A stretch of 64,000 bases of DNA, taken from Neonectria sp. B-13 (taxonomy: Eukaryota; Ascomycota; Sordariomycetes; Hypocreales; Nectriaceae). The DNA lies in the NCBI GenBank assembly GCA_002682825.1, contig NOKP01000011.1, forward strand, positions 1,364,420-1,428,419, read 5' to 3'. The position numbers were made by a program, and so were the translations under genes. Under the pieces are notes generated by a model, which saw nothing but the letters and a program-made list of their open reading frames with translations, did not search any database and was not told the DNA's origin. Below, piece by piece: positions 44,573-57,320 of this stretch (positions within the stretch are counted from its first letter, which is position 1; each line of letters opens with the position of its first letter).

Positions 44573-46220
44573 TGAGAGGACGCGAGGGTTGGAGGGTGCG
44601 CGGGTAGGAGAGAAGAGGGAGGAGGGTGCGGAAGTGCGTGGAGAGTCGAGAAGAGGTGATCAGATGCGTCGGAGGAGTCGAGTTGAGGCAGGGCCGAGAG
44701 AATTGGCAGCGTGCCTGTGCCTGATGGTGAGGAGATCGAGGATGGCCTGCGCAACGGAAGCGCCTACTGGCAGGGACGTGACGAGGAAGAGCAGCCGAAT
44801 CGGAGATGAAATTGGCAACTAAGCATGTCGAGAATGGGTAAAGTCGCAAAAGGCATGACACGGAGGAGGGCCAGAGGGAGGACGTAGAGAGGCGGGGCCC
44901 AGGAGCAGAGAGTAGAGAAGAGTGAGTTGGTGGGTGGTAGGAGAAGAGACGAGGAGAGAGAGGAACTTGAGATGGATGCGTGGGCGTGGGCGTGGGCAGC
45001 GGGTAGCGGGCAGTGGGCGCGGGCAGTGGACGGACAGTGGGTGGGCAGTGGGCAGTGGATGGTCTCACTAGCCGGTAGCGCTTTACAGGGAGCTGCTCCA
45101 AGACGGTGCTCGCTCACAGTGCTCACGAGTCCAAGGCAAGGGCCCTCCACTCCACTGCCAATCCTCCGAGAGCTTCTGCCCACCAGAAATCCTTGCGGGG
45201 CTGGGTGATTTGCCTGTGCATAAGGTAGGTATCCGAGTTATGCACGCATGCATGTCTGTGGGTTGTTCTGGCTGGTGCTGACTAAGTAGTCGCGCTTCGG
45301 TGGCCCTGGTGGGCACGCTGTCACCCACCTCCTAACCGCACGAGCAGCCACTATCATTTGCAATCGTGCCCTGCGGACCACGCAACACGGAACACTCTAC
45401 CGACACAGCGAGCCTGTGAAGCCTCAAACTTGTCAAGCTCAGCGCTGTCGCAACCCAAGGCCCTCCAGCTTTTGCAACTTCTTTTGGCGACCAATCTTGC
45501 CTTCCAGGCCCTTCCCGGGGTCTTCGGCCGAGGTCCCTCATCTCTCCGACCAGGTAGCCCACCTCTCACTCGTCACTGCGTAAGTCGGATTTGGCCCGGC
45601 AAGCATCCAACCGCCAACCTACCTATGCAAGCACGACGGCCTTCGGCGCTATTCCACCGCCGAAAGACTTGAGTTACCGCAGATAGTTGTGCTATGGTTT
45701 ACGCTGCTTGCCCTGCTTACACCTCTGTCGGCGCCTGTCTTCTGACCCGCAAGTAGGACTTTAGTACCCGACCGAGTTACTCACCTCCAAACCCTTGCCC
45801 CTCTCGACCACTCGATTTCGATACCCCCGGCGAGCCACCCGATCACGATCTTGGTTCCACAAGCTGCTTGTTGATTTCATAGCTGGCACATTGCTCCCCG
45901 TGGTCTGCTAGGACCCGTGGCTACGTTGTTCTTGCTTCTACAGTTCGGAATCGACTCCATGTACGATGTGTGATGGGTATGCTCTCCCCTACGTCTTCCA
46001 ACGCCTCCCTGCTATTTGCCGGCTGTGATCTGCTTGGATCCTCTTCAACGGCTGTCAAGGCAGGGATAGGGTCGCAGTCGGTGGCATTCAGATTTCGAAC
46101 CACATTCTTGCCCTTCTCATGCCCTCATCCTCCTTCGTTGTGACCGGTTTCGTTGGCGCTGTGGCGTTCTATTTACTAACGCGAAGCTTTCGTTACTTGG
46201 CAGCAGATCGCAGCCCAATA
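44573..46220. other. Divergent intergenic interval
   Basis: 1.65 kb. The part next to the minus gene is purine-rich on the + strand (a CT-rich leader for that gene). CAGTGGGC/CAGTGGA words cluster near 45010-45060. A likely 5' UTR intron of the + gene ends at TTGGCAG near 46202, with a TTACTAAC branch point upstream. No ORF is convincing. Confidence 0.5.
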
Positions 46221-48237
46221 ATGTCACCAGATACTGTATCATCGCTATTCCCAGACCGACCGATTCGGCCGTTGCCGAAACGTCGACTCCGAGAGAGACT
46301 CTCGCCAGAGGTTGCAGATTCCATCAAATACCCTCCCTCGACCCACGAAAACGCCCCCCTCTTCTACTACCCCCCCTACACTTTAAAAGATGAGGGAAGC
46401 CCACCAAGGGCGGGCTCGACGAGTCCTGTGGAGCAAGGACGCCGCAACGAACCGGGACGTAACTATACACCCCGGCGGAACGGCGTAGGTCTGTCGGACG
46501 GCGACGAAGAAGAGGCGGCCTTGCGGAGCACACTGGTGACGAGATCTCCTCCAGAGATCTTAAGTCGTGCAGCTCGTCGTTCATCAAGACCGGACCAGGC
46601 ACGCCACCCAAATCCTCAACCTCCTCCGTCGACGACTTCATCCATCGACGGCTATGATTCCTTTGAGAACACCAACAATAAGAAAAAGCGAAAGATTCCA
46701 TCAGCAGGAGACCCGACTCTCAACGGCACTCACGCGCTAAACAACGAGATCAATTCTCTAGCAATATCAACGAGAGCACAGTCTCCTGGCAGCGAACTGA
46801 ACGGCGACAGATCATATTCCCACTCTGCGGGGTACCCAGGGTCCGGAACCTTCATGACCAACAACCAAGGGATATCAGGACCAGGCAGAGGAAGACTTGG
46901 ACGCTCCAGAAATGGAAGAAGTCCGTTGCGAGCGCTGTCTGATGGTAACAACACATGGGCTGGACGGACATCCAAAACTGCGCCACCACAGTGGGCGTCC
47001 CCTGGTAAGTACCGGCTGCTTGCCAGCTTATTCTGTTTTTGTCCAGCATTTCACATTACCTGTCACTGTGTCAAATTTTGGGCTGCTGCATACATAATCC
47101 CCTTGTCTGAGCGATCGCGCCAGTCAGCGTACGCAGCGTCGCTCCTTCAGCCACTTGTTCGCTTGCAGGCAGGTAGAGTAATGCAGCAGTGCGTCGAAGT
47201 TGCCGCAACACACAAACACCTCTTCCCTTTGCAACCTTCACAACCTTCACTTTGCAGCTCTACACAACAAAGTCCAACTCCCCTCTCACATCATTTTCCC
47301 TCAACACCACCCTATTTTGGCTTATTTCACTTATCAAGATGTCGACTTTTCTCTAACTATAAACAATAGAGCACGAAGGCACTGGTATCATCTCCAACGC
47401 CATTGCAAACGCTGAAAAGCTACGTCCACAGGGTCAAGAGAACGTCAGTCTCTTGCAGCAACATTCGTCTGCCGGAAAGACGACGCCCGCTTCCACCCAG
47501 TTCACCTTCACCTGCGACTCGCAGGTTCCTGGCACTGTCCAGTGGCCTGGTAAGAGTAAATGCATCCCCCCTAGAGCGAAATGTACTGATACAGGATTCA
47601 AGGCCAGTCAACGAAGCACAATATGGGGACGCAGACATCTTCCAACGTGCCACCAGCAGTCAACGGTAGCAATGGTGCAGTCCATGAGGGCTCGCTGAAG
47701 GCCTCTAGCGGTGGTTCTGGCAACTCGCGCAGGAGGGATCGCCGCCGATTAGAGAAGGAGCTGAACGTGGCAGCTCGGCACCGCCGACAGCTTGCCGCCG
47801 ACAGCTACTATCACAACCCTCCAAAGCTAGCAGACATTTGGATATGCGAGTTTTGCGAGTACGAACGCATTTTCGGTGAACCACCAAGAGCGCTCATCCG
47901 AGACTACGAAGTCAAGGATCGCCGCCACCGACAGGAAGAGGCTGATCGCAAACGTCTGCTTGAAAAGGCCAAGGCCAAGAGCAGAAAGGGAAGAAAGAAC
48001 GGCAAGGCGCCAGCTAGGGGAGGCACAGTCACACAGACGCCAGTCCAGGACCAAGGCGAGCCCGCGGGCGAACAGGCTGCTCCCCCAATGGATAAGGGCA
48101 ACAGTCATTCGACTCAATCAGAGGAGGGGGACTATGCGGACGAATTCGAAGATGAGTACTCGAATCCACCGCCGGACATTCCCCCGGACATCACCATCGA
48201 CGGTGAACATCCAATACCACCGAGAGTCTTGACCTAG
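46221..48237 (+). CDS. Hypothetical basic protein with a CxxC motif
   Basis: Exons 46221-47004, 47370-47549 and 47603-48237 join in frame to 532 aa. The start MSPDTVSSLFPDRPIRPLPK is chosen because a TTACTAAC...TTGGCAG intron end lies just upstream, so the in-frame ATG at 46119 is probably intronic. The N-terminal half is Arg/Pro/Ser-rich and disordered (KRRLRERLSPEVADSIKYPP; FYYPPY). The middle has GTGIISNAIANAEKLRPQGQ. The C-terminal part is charged and helical (SRRRDRRRLEKELNVAARHR), followed by DIWICEFCEYERIFGEPPRA with one CxxC pair, a Lys-rich helix, and an acidic tail. It could be nuclear, but I recognise no family. Intron 1 is long (365 bp). The last acceptor choice matters, because the first CAG downstream of the branch point would shift the frame. 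Confidence 0.7.
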
Positions 48238-49782
48238 TTGTCAAACCTCATTTCGCGTGGATACCTCAACACATGAGTAACATGCTTTTTCTGTCGAGTC
48301 CAGCGGCCTGTACGTGTTTTAACGTTGCCTGCAAGCGCGTTGTATAGATGCAATCGATAAGAGGTTCGGCCAAAGCTGAGGCATAGCGATTGGCAGAAAG
48401 CTTCTGGATTCAATTGGGTCAATTGGTACATGGAAAGCTTGAAGGCGTTGTGGCCCTGGCAATTCGACAGTTGGGCCGTATGAGGCTATGTTGTTCAATA
48501 GTGGAGGACCAGCGCGGGATTGAGTGATTGAGGAGCAAACTCGGTGGGGAGGAGGCTCCGTGGAAAGGAAGAGTTTTGAGGGTAACATTTGGAATGCAGC
48601 GGAGCCTTGTCGGCACAGACTTGGTGACGTTGACGGAGCATGTATGATCTTTCGGGCCAGGCGAGAAGTCTGTCGTTAGTATCCTATCCTACTAAGTATC
48701 CAAGACAGAGCAATCCAACTCATAACTGTATGTCTTTGCTTGCAGCACATGGTATGTGAGCCGGTTGAAGATGGATCCCAGAAACCCGGATATTGGGAGG
48801 AGTGCCCGGTCGAAACGTTTAGACTACCCGTCAAAGCTGGGGGCTAAATGGAACATGTTGAGATCTTCAATTTGACTGCCCAGATGAAAAACAAGCTCAT
48901 CGGGATCGGAAACCCTCAGCCGGTAAAGGTACGGATAGTCCAGTCGAATCCTCGTCGAATGGACCCTCGTCGACCCCCGTCAAAAGCTTGCATGACCATG
49001 GCTGGAATGCTAAAACGCTAGAGAGGCACGAGGGGAACGAAAGCGGGCGGAAATGAGGCGACCCTATTGCTGACGTCAGGGCGGGCCGTGGCCCACGGGC
49101 CAGTGATCAAAGCGCCGGGCGGCCGAGAGCCCGAGACTGAGGTGAGAGAAGCGGCCGTGCTACGCAGTAATTAGAGACTAAGGTAGAGGGCAGCTGTCTG
49201 TCTGTGTTGCGATGACGACAACGATTACCAGAGGTCCAGCCCTACAACCAAATGACAGCCAGCTAGGGGGACAGAAGTTGCAGCGACTGCAATTGAAGTT
49301 AAAGATAGTCTCTAGTGGTGCTTTGCGATAGCAGCCGAGCATTGTGCAGCTTACGGATATACTAGATAGGCAGAGTTGCTCAGTGCAGCCGTTTTAAGCA
49401 CTGGAACTCTAAGGTGGAAGCATCAAATGCACGAGTTAGCGAGGTACATGCTCACCGCATGAATTTGCACTGGAAGTAAGGTACCCGGGACACCCCGGCC
49501 ACATCAATCTATGCTACCAGAACAGTGGAGCTCCCTCCTTAGCCTGAGTGGCTTGATAGTCTACCTTTCGTCATCAATTCTAGCACACTCTGACTTCTTT
49601 CTCGTCCTTGCTTTACTCAGTATTTTAATGCTTTCTCTGCCGTTTACACGGTGCAACGCCCTTGAACCACAAACCCAGCATCAGTGCCAGCTTCGGTTTC
49701 TGGCCTTAGCGCAGCCTATTTCGGATTCTATGCGCAACGTTTGCTGATCGCTGTTGGCCTTGCGCCGCCTTCACCGTCCACC
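48238..49782. other. Intergenic between tandem genes
   Basis: 1.54 kb with no supported ORF. It contains the upstream region of the giant Ser-rich gene, with CT-rich leader from about 49560. Confidence 0.55.
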
Positions 49783-52700
49783 ATGTTCGGAAGTTCAAGG
49801 AGGCATCGGCCTCCCGCCCAGGTAAGCAAGCTCTCTCACACCTGCATTTCAACGACGCCGGCTTTGGCTTTAGTGTTCATCGTGGGACATGCCGCTCCGA
49901 AGCGGGTGCGCTAGAGGCAACTTGGGATAATGGCGTCCGCCCGCCCCGAATGATAGCATCATTGACGTCGACCCTGATTTCGGGTTTCTCATTCTACCTT
50001 ATCTGATGCTCATAGCTTGCGGCCGTTTACTAACATGAAACTTTTGCGCTCGTCACAGCCTCTCACCAAAGAAACGGCCAACCCCAATGCCGCAACTGCA
50101 GCTGCATCGGCATTCATGCGACGCGAACCTTCCACCTCAATGTCCTCGGCGGCTGCCGCGGCAGCACTGAGGGCCCGGCCAACAACTCCCACCAATGTTG
50201 CCCAAGTCCAATCCAAGCGCGCGGCGCGAAGGAGCGCGTCGGTATCTTCGACGGGGAGTCGAGATAGGGGTGGGAGGGAACTTCACAGGGCCCCCAGCAC
50301 CGGTTCCATGAGTGACCGAACCTTCCGCTCGCCATCGCCCGGTCGCGGCGCCCCGCCCAGGTCGCACGATGTTCCTCCAGTACCCAGCCTCCCGAACGAC
50401 GAGCAGTACAAGACCGAATCGACAAACCGCCCCCACAAGAGAGCCACGAGCCTACAGATCCAGCCGTTCCGGACGGCAAGCCAGAAGATGCAAGATGGCC
50501 AAGGGTCTTCGTGGTTCGGTGCCGCGGCAGCAGGCGATATGTCCAACGTTCGCCATTCGGATGCTTTGTTCGAGCCGAGGCATTCTTCTGATCTTAGGCC
50601 CAGCAGCCCGAGCTCGTCCATCAACTTTTCATATCCTCGCTCTGGTAGCCTAGAGTCTGATCGCACCATGGTCTACGATGCCAACTCTAGGAGAATGGTC
50701 CCCCGGGTCGAGATTCTCATTCGTGAACAGACCATTCGAGATGCCTCCGAGAAGCCCGTCAAGAAGAAGAAGAAGCAGGTTGCAACACAAAGCGGCTCGT
50801 ACCTAAAGAAAGGAAACGTGAGCAGGATTAAGGGCACGGCAGTCGAAGCCCCAGTTCCGCCATCCACCGCTCCCACGCCCCCCAAGGTTTCACAAAGTAA
50901 AGCCAACGTCCAGAAAATTCAGAGGGGCGAGCCGAAGCAAACCTCTAAACCGAAACCTCCCACCAAGGAGCAACTGGCGGCAGAGCCAGAGTCGGAACCA
51001 GAGTCGGAGCCAGAGTCGGACTTCGAGGAACCAGCAAATTACAAACAAGAAGCGATCACCAAGGCTACATTCCTTCCGCCTGACAACAGATCACGAAGTT
51101 CCCCCGTCAAAAAGAAGAGACCGTCCGTGGTCCATGAGCTTCCGGAGCCGGAAGACGAGTCTGAGCAAGAGGCTCAGGCACCGACGCAAAGCCAAGACAC
51201 TTTGGTTAGCGACGAAGTGCTGGTTAAACCGCCCCCTCCGATTCAGACGAAACCAGAGACCACAACTGTCGAGTCTGAACCCCGTCCGCCCAAGGCTCAG
51301 GCTGTTGTCGAAAATCGCATCGAGACCGCTCCTCGAGCCCGCGTGCATTCTGAAAGTCCTGCTCGCACCCCCCATTTCGCTACGAAGACGGACCAGCTTC
51401 TTGTGATACATGAACCCCCCCCTCGATCATTGTCACCACGAAAATCAGCCATGAAACATCGAAGCCCTACTCGAGATGCCTCGCCTTCAGAGGATGGCTC
51501 AGAGGCTTCGAACGCACTCATGAGCGCAAGCAGCCAAGAAGATGCAGCAATAGCCCGAAGGAAGAGTGTACGTGTGAGCTTCGATGACCAAAATACTTTT
51601 GTTGTTGGGGAGTCTGCAGAACCTGCTGAACCTGACCTGGCTCAGTTACCAAGCCCACAAACGAAGAAGGCCTGGCATAACATTATTAACCGACCAAAGA
51701 GGGACTCGTGGTCCTTGGACGAAGATGAGAAAATGACACCTAGGCCTGCGCTGCCCTCCTTCGGCAGCATTCGAGAGAAGAAGCCGAAGGACTCTGAGGA
51801 ACGGCCATTAGTCCGTCCCACTGAGCGAGCATGGTCTCCCCAAATAACTGGCGTCTCTTCTCACCAAGCAAGCCCCGATCAAATGTCTCCTGCAGACCCC
51901 GGACAGTCGAGTGATTTGGCCATCGGCTCTATCCTTGCCCAGGAGCAATCATCACGAAACGCGGCCAACATTTCCAAGTATAGGGAGCCATTACCCCCAG
52001 TGGTGACATCCGTTGACTCTCCTGGTTACATCAGCAACAGCCCTTTGAGCTCGGATGACGAGATAGAGATGCCAGCACAGGAGCAAACGCAACAGCGGGC
52101 TGACCACGACCTCTCCAATCATCAAAATCTCGCCACCGCAGAATCGGGATCCAATGAAAGCATCCCGATGATTTCAATAATCCACCCCAGCCCACGTGTC
52201 CAAGACGACGATCAGCCAGACTCTCCCCAAGACTTCTTCGATCTGCCTGGCGGCTTTCCAGACGACGATTCATCAAAATCTGAGGACTCCAAGACTCCCC
52301 CGATCGAGGTCGTTGAAAGGTCAATTCCGGATTTGGAAAGTGACGGCTCCGCACGAACATTGGTTTCTCATCGACCACCGCCTTTAACACCGCAGCGATC
52401 GATAGACTCTCCCGTCGGCGCCCCTCCCAGTCCCCAGATACACGACATTCAAGAAGAGGAGGAAGAGTCTGACGGAAGCAGCATTTACAGCGACGCTTAT
52501 GAAGACCTTTCTGATATCGAGGGTGATGGATTCATGTCTCTTGACGCTATTGTCGATAGCCCTGTCAACAAGATCTCCAAAAAGCTCTTCGAGAAGACCG
52601 TTGCCAAATCTAAGGAGAATGACGCCACCAAGAATATACCACCAACGGATCCCACGAAACGAGAGCCCTTGCAAACGCAAGATGACTGGGAACACGCAAA

Positions 52701-54594
52701 ATCCTATTGGAGGAGCCTCAGCACGGACAAGCGACGTCAACTAGAGCAAGAAGCAGCCGAAGAAGCTGGGGAGGAGGCCGATCTTGAAGAGGCAGCACCA
52801 CAACTAAAGAAGGCGAAGAAGCGGAAGTCTTTGGAACAGCGCAGGGAGCAGGTGGTTTCCGAAGAACCTCATAACCCTGAGCGAGTCTATCAGATTCAGC
52901 CGGGCACATCGTGGAATGAATCAGAAGCATCCGAATCGCCCGTGAGTGTCAAAACAAAGAGCTCTGGTGGATCGAAACTCAGGAAGTCGATGCGCGGAGA
53001 GGAGCCCAAGCCACTAGAGCAGTCGAGGTCTATTCAGTCCGGGAGCATGCGTATGTCTATGAGGTCGGGCGGTGCTCCTGCAACAACGTCCAACGAAGGC
53101 CACATGCGTAAATCCCTCCGCGCGGAATCCGAGAAGGCACCAGTCGCCGGTACCATTAAGATTCAGAAGTCGATGAGATCGAATGGGCGTATTGATGATG
53201 CCACGTCTCGCTCATCTCAAAATGAACGAGACCGGCCAGTGTCATATCAGCCTCCGACTACAGAGCCAGTTCGAAACCCGAGGCGAAACCAGTCCGCTGA
53301 GAGAGGGACTTCCTCGCCGACCATCACTGTGAACTCTTCTACGAAACCAAGTCTAAGGCGACGGGGTTCGGATTCCAGCGAAAGCAGTTTCCGTCGTTCC
53401 CGCCCCGGCACAGGAGAAGGATTCGGTTTCAAAAGAACAATGAGAGGCAGTGTGCGAGAACCTGCTTCTGCTGGTCCGCCATCCGACGCTGGTAAGAGTA
53501 GCAGCCGGTTCAGCCTCCGTTCTTTGTCACCCACAGGATCGGCTTTCCGCCGCAATTCTGGCACGGTGTCTCCGCCGCCAGTCATCGTGGGTGGCCGAAT
53601 ACGCCAGTCCATGCGTGGTGACTCCAGTGACCGCAGTACTTCTAGCCTACGGGTGTCCGGCTTTGGTCGCTCATCGAACAAGAAGGCTAAAAAGGGTCGC
53701 AGCAACAGCCGGTTCGTTGATTCTAGCGACGAGGAGGATGCTCGGCCTACAACTCGCAGTCGGTTCGCAGACTCCAGCGATGAAGACGGCACTACTTTGC
53801 CCAAACTTAAAGGGAACGGCGTGCCCAAGACCATGCGCAACAAGTCCTCCAGCTCCGCTGCCGCTGCTGCCATGGGCGTTCCTCAATCTCAGAGAGAAGA
53901 CGAGGATTCCCCAGATCTCCCTGATAGCGACGATGAGATCGAGCAGCCTCAGCCTGTTGTGCCAAGCAGTAGCGTTGCGGCATCAAAGAAGGGTACGACC
54001 CTTAGTCGAAGCGGTTCCGGACGAGACAGCCTTCGACCGACGACAGCGACACAGCATGCCAATACCCAGGTGCCCGGGGGGCCTCGGCCAGGCCACACGC
54101 GACGAGGAAGCCTGATGTCTATCCTCCGACGCAAGAAGGACGGCGGTGGCAAGGTTTCGCGACCTGTCAGCGAAAGCGCGGCTCGACGGGATACCCGGCT
54201 GGAACGCAGTACAGACGAAATCGCCGTGATCCGCAGCACAAGCGGCCAGCACAACTCACGCCTCCAAAAGCGCAGTCCGAACTGGCCGTTGCAAGAGGAC
54301 GCCGACACCCATCCACATGACGACGGCTACGGCGAGGATGAGTCCCACGACACGTACGTCAACGAGGAGAAGCGCCCTTCTACTGCCAGCGGCGCAGCTC
54401 CGACGTCACCAACCTCCAAGCCCGGTTTCCTCAAGCGCCGCAGTACCTCCCAGGGCGCCCTCGGTCTCAGTCATAACGGCACCGAGACCAACGGCCCGCT
54501 TCCTGAGCATCGCGAAGGCTCCCACGATCAACACGAGTCTCAAAAGAAGAAGAAGTTTGGCTCCTTGCGTAAAATATTCGGCCTGCATGACTAG
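49783..54594 (+). CDS. Giant Ser-rich, disordered basic protein (possible eisosome Seg-type)
   Basis: Exon 1 (49783-49821, MFGSSRRHRPPAQ) splices in phase 0 to 50059-54594, giving 1524 aa; the intron is 237 bp. The first 60 residues carry NPNAATAAASAFMRREPSTS and SSAAAAAALRARPTTPTNV, and the protein ends KKKKFGSLRKIFGLHD, a basic amphipathic tail that could bind membrane. Between them is low-complexity, phospho-site-rich sequence with acidic blocks (EPESEPESEPESD near 326). At least seven short copies of a K/R-x-S/T-M/L-R motif lie between about residues 986 and 1270 (KLRKSMRGEE, IQKSMRSN, IRQSMRGDS). An Ala-rich N-terminus with a long disordered body is reminiscent of fungal eisosome-stabilising Seg proteins. 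That is a weak resemblance, not an identification. Confidence 0.75.
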
Positions 54595-55701
54595 GGGTGC
54601 CTGGCCTAAGGCTACGACTGATGCACACACACGGCGATTTTTCACCTGCCACTTCTTTCAGTTCTTCTCTTTTTTTTTCAATCTTCATTTTTCTCAGCCC
54701 AGGCGTATTAGACGGTGGATGACTGGATGGATGGATACCCGCCGGCAATAGATAACATACTGGAAAAGATGGCGTCTCGCACGATCTTTCAACCCTCCTT
54801 TTTTTTCCAACTCTTTTTCTGTTTCAAATTCTTCGCCTACATTCACGGTTTCTTTTATTATCACTATTTTAACGATCTCTTCTGGAGGGGATGAACGGAT
54901 GGAAAAGTTGGTTTCTAGGACCAACCAAACTCTTGTCAGAGCGGAAGACTCTACACGCAGTCTAATTTTTCTTTCTTTTTCAAGCAGGAGCTTGAGAGGA
55001 AGGGTAATGGTGACACGGGGCATGACTGGTCTTGAATAAGGAGTGAAAGTTGGTATATTTTGGCTTAGTATTACAGATAGACGATAATAATACGTCTTCT
55101 CAGACATGTATTTTCATAAAATTGTACCTCTACATGGGATGCGCACGAGAAATGCACAATCTTCAGAGCAACAACACATCAACGTTGAGTTCATCATAAT
55201 TGAGATTGATATTTGACACATGTCACAAACAGCGGGATCTTAGATATGGCTCCTTAACACTCCTCGAAAGCTGCACCCTGTCAGCTTCGAATAAGGCTGA
55301 AAGAAGAGGCTTGCATCGCCATGAACACCCCAGTCGCCCATCCTGTTTCTATTCCCCGAGGCTCAAAGGCCATTGCAGTCAAACGAGTCGGTGAGCTTCG
55401 TTATGTACCCGTATCCCTCGAGTGATCCCCAACTCTTAGTACCAGAACCCCATCCCCTGTACCCGGCGACGAAAGAGAATAAAACTAGAAACACATTGCT
55501 CCGTGTACCAAGAGACTCCGGATAGTGTACGCATATAACCATTCACCTGTATACGAGCACAACGATATAAGAAGAGGGAAAGAGAATGCCCTTATTTTCG
55601 CATAAGAACCTGTGAAAGAGCCGCGGTACAACCTACATGGCGTTCAGGCATGTACAAACAAAGAGTGGGAATTTTCTCTGGGTATAAGCGCAAAACAAAA
55701 T
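54595..55701. other. Intergenic between convergent genes
   Basis: 1.1 kb with the 3' UTRs of both flanking genes. T-rich tracts lie near 54664-54690 and 54790-54830. Nothing else is supported. Confidence 0.6.
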
Positions 55702-57320
55702 CTAGTTTTTAGATCGCGGCTTACTGCCGTTTCTGGTTTTTTCGCGCTCGAGAAGGAGCGTCAGCTGGCTTTTTGTGCGTCCAAGTGGCACGCTGGCCGA
55801 GGTTGTGGGTTGCGTCGGTGTCAGACGGGAGTCGAGAAGAGAGGATATTTGTGGTTGGTTTGGGATAGAATGATAGGTCGGAAGGTCGTCGAGCATACTA
55901 GGTAGAGGCACGGCGGAACCAAAGCCGGACTGATCCAGGATGGTTCCCTTGACAGCAATATTGGAAGTCTCGGTTTTGATCTCAGCTTTAGACCCGGCAA
56001 AGAGACCAGTCGCAGGCGACCGACGATTATTTGGGTACTTGGAACGGTCGTATCCGCCGCTAGATTGAGAACGTGCCATGGAAGGCGGGCCGCCAAGACC
56101 CGAGCCACTTTCCAACGATCCTACACCCAAGGTCGACCGAGACGCCCCAGACTCTCTTCTCCTTGTATGACCGGGAAGATCAACTAGGGATTGTGCCTGG
56201 GGAATGCTAGGTCCTGCGTAGTCGGCAGGCCGAAATCGGTCCAATTGGGATGGGGCTGTAGTCTCAAATGTAGAAGATCCGTTCCTCTCGGAGACTGGTC
56301 GCCGTGGTATCGCGGGCTGCTTGCCTAGTGCCTTCTCGCTCATCACGGGACGCTCCTGTGGAACAGACGAACCGCCTTCTTCTGATGCTGAGGTGACCTG
56401 CTCCGAGTCCTGTTCGGTAATCGGAGTTACAGTACGCTGAACGCCTGCATACCGCGACCCACTTGAGGACCCCGATTCCCGAGACCCAAAATCAGCAGAC
56501 TGTCGCTTGGGTAGTGACGGCCTTCTCTTGGATGCGGCTGAAGCAGCAACGAACTTCTTCGTCGGGGGTGTAGAGAGCTTCTTCTTGGGTGAAGAAGCCA
56601 AGTACACCGGTGCTTCTGAAACTGTGGCGGCTGTACTCCCCGAGGATGGTATCTCATCTTCGTCAGCAGACTCGTGGGGTGAGACGAAACGGGCCGTGGG
56701 TCGGGGCCCTGATGAGGATGGGCCTCGAGCTTTTTTCAAGATAGGGTGGGGAGGTGGCGGCTTTGATGCGCTGGAAGATAGGGTCCTTAACCCCGAATCA
56801 CTGGGTTTCGTCAAAGGGCGGGACTCTTGTGGAGGCGGCAGTGGGGACATCTCGGCCTGGACCACTTCCATGAGCTGTCGGATAATGGGGGGTATCTAGA
56901 ACATGCCGGTCAGCGTCAGCAGGCAAATGGCGTGGTCCTGGTGGGACATACATCGGGTCCCTCCCATCGATTCGCGGGCCCCTTAAGGGGGACAAAGGTT
57001 GGTCCGACTGAGATGTCTTCATAGAGCTTGGCTAGGGTGCTGCCTTTTAGAAACCTGCGGTTGCTACCCCAGACATGCCACCAAAAATTCTCTAACCGAC
57101 AGGCCGTGGGATCCTTGAGTCTCTTATTCGTGGTAGTGTAGACTGCTCATGCTGTTAGTAGAGGATGGGGTTAATACGGGCTACAGTAGGGAGGAATACC
57201 ATGCCAATATTCCCAGACCTTGTCAGAGGGGACAATGGAGTAGTCGGCGACCTCCTTGTAGATATTTTTTGTGTTCATGACAATGCCCTTAGGCAGTATC
57301 ATTGGCACGCCCGAGTCCAT
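55702..57320 (-). CDS. GATA_AreA-like (DUF1752) domain protein
   Basis: Minus-strand exons 57320-57200, 57142-56952 and 56895-55702 join in frame to 501 aa (introns 57 and 56 bp). The N-terminus GIVMNTKNIYKEVADYSIVP leads into SDKVWEYWHVYTTTNKRLKD, then RLENFWWHVWGSNRRFL, STLAKLYEDISVGPTFVPLK and GPANRWEGPD. That is the short domain shared with the N-terminus of AreA-type nitrogen regulators (PF08550), here without a GATA zinc finger. After IPPIIRQLMEVVQAEMSPLP the protein is Ser/Pro-rich and disordered, with KPPPPHPILKKARGPSSSG, and ends with KSQLTLLLEREKTRNGSK, a short C-terminal motif recurring in fungal signalling proteins. The start MDSGVPMILP is the first true ATG in frame. Role: probably regulatory, target unknown. 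A long CT-rich upstream leader (to about 59000) suggests a distant transcription start. Confidence 0.85.

Noticed and set aside
46119..46220. Upstream ATG with a hydrophobic N-terminus for the 46221 gene
   Set aside because: A TTACTAAC branch point and CAG acceptor just before 46221 suggest this part is a 5' UTR intron; not excluded.
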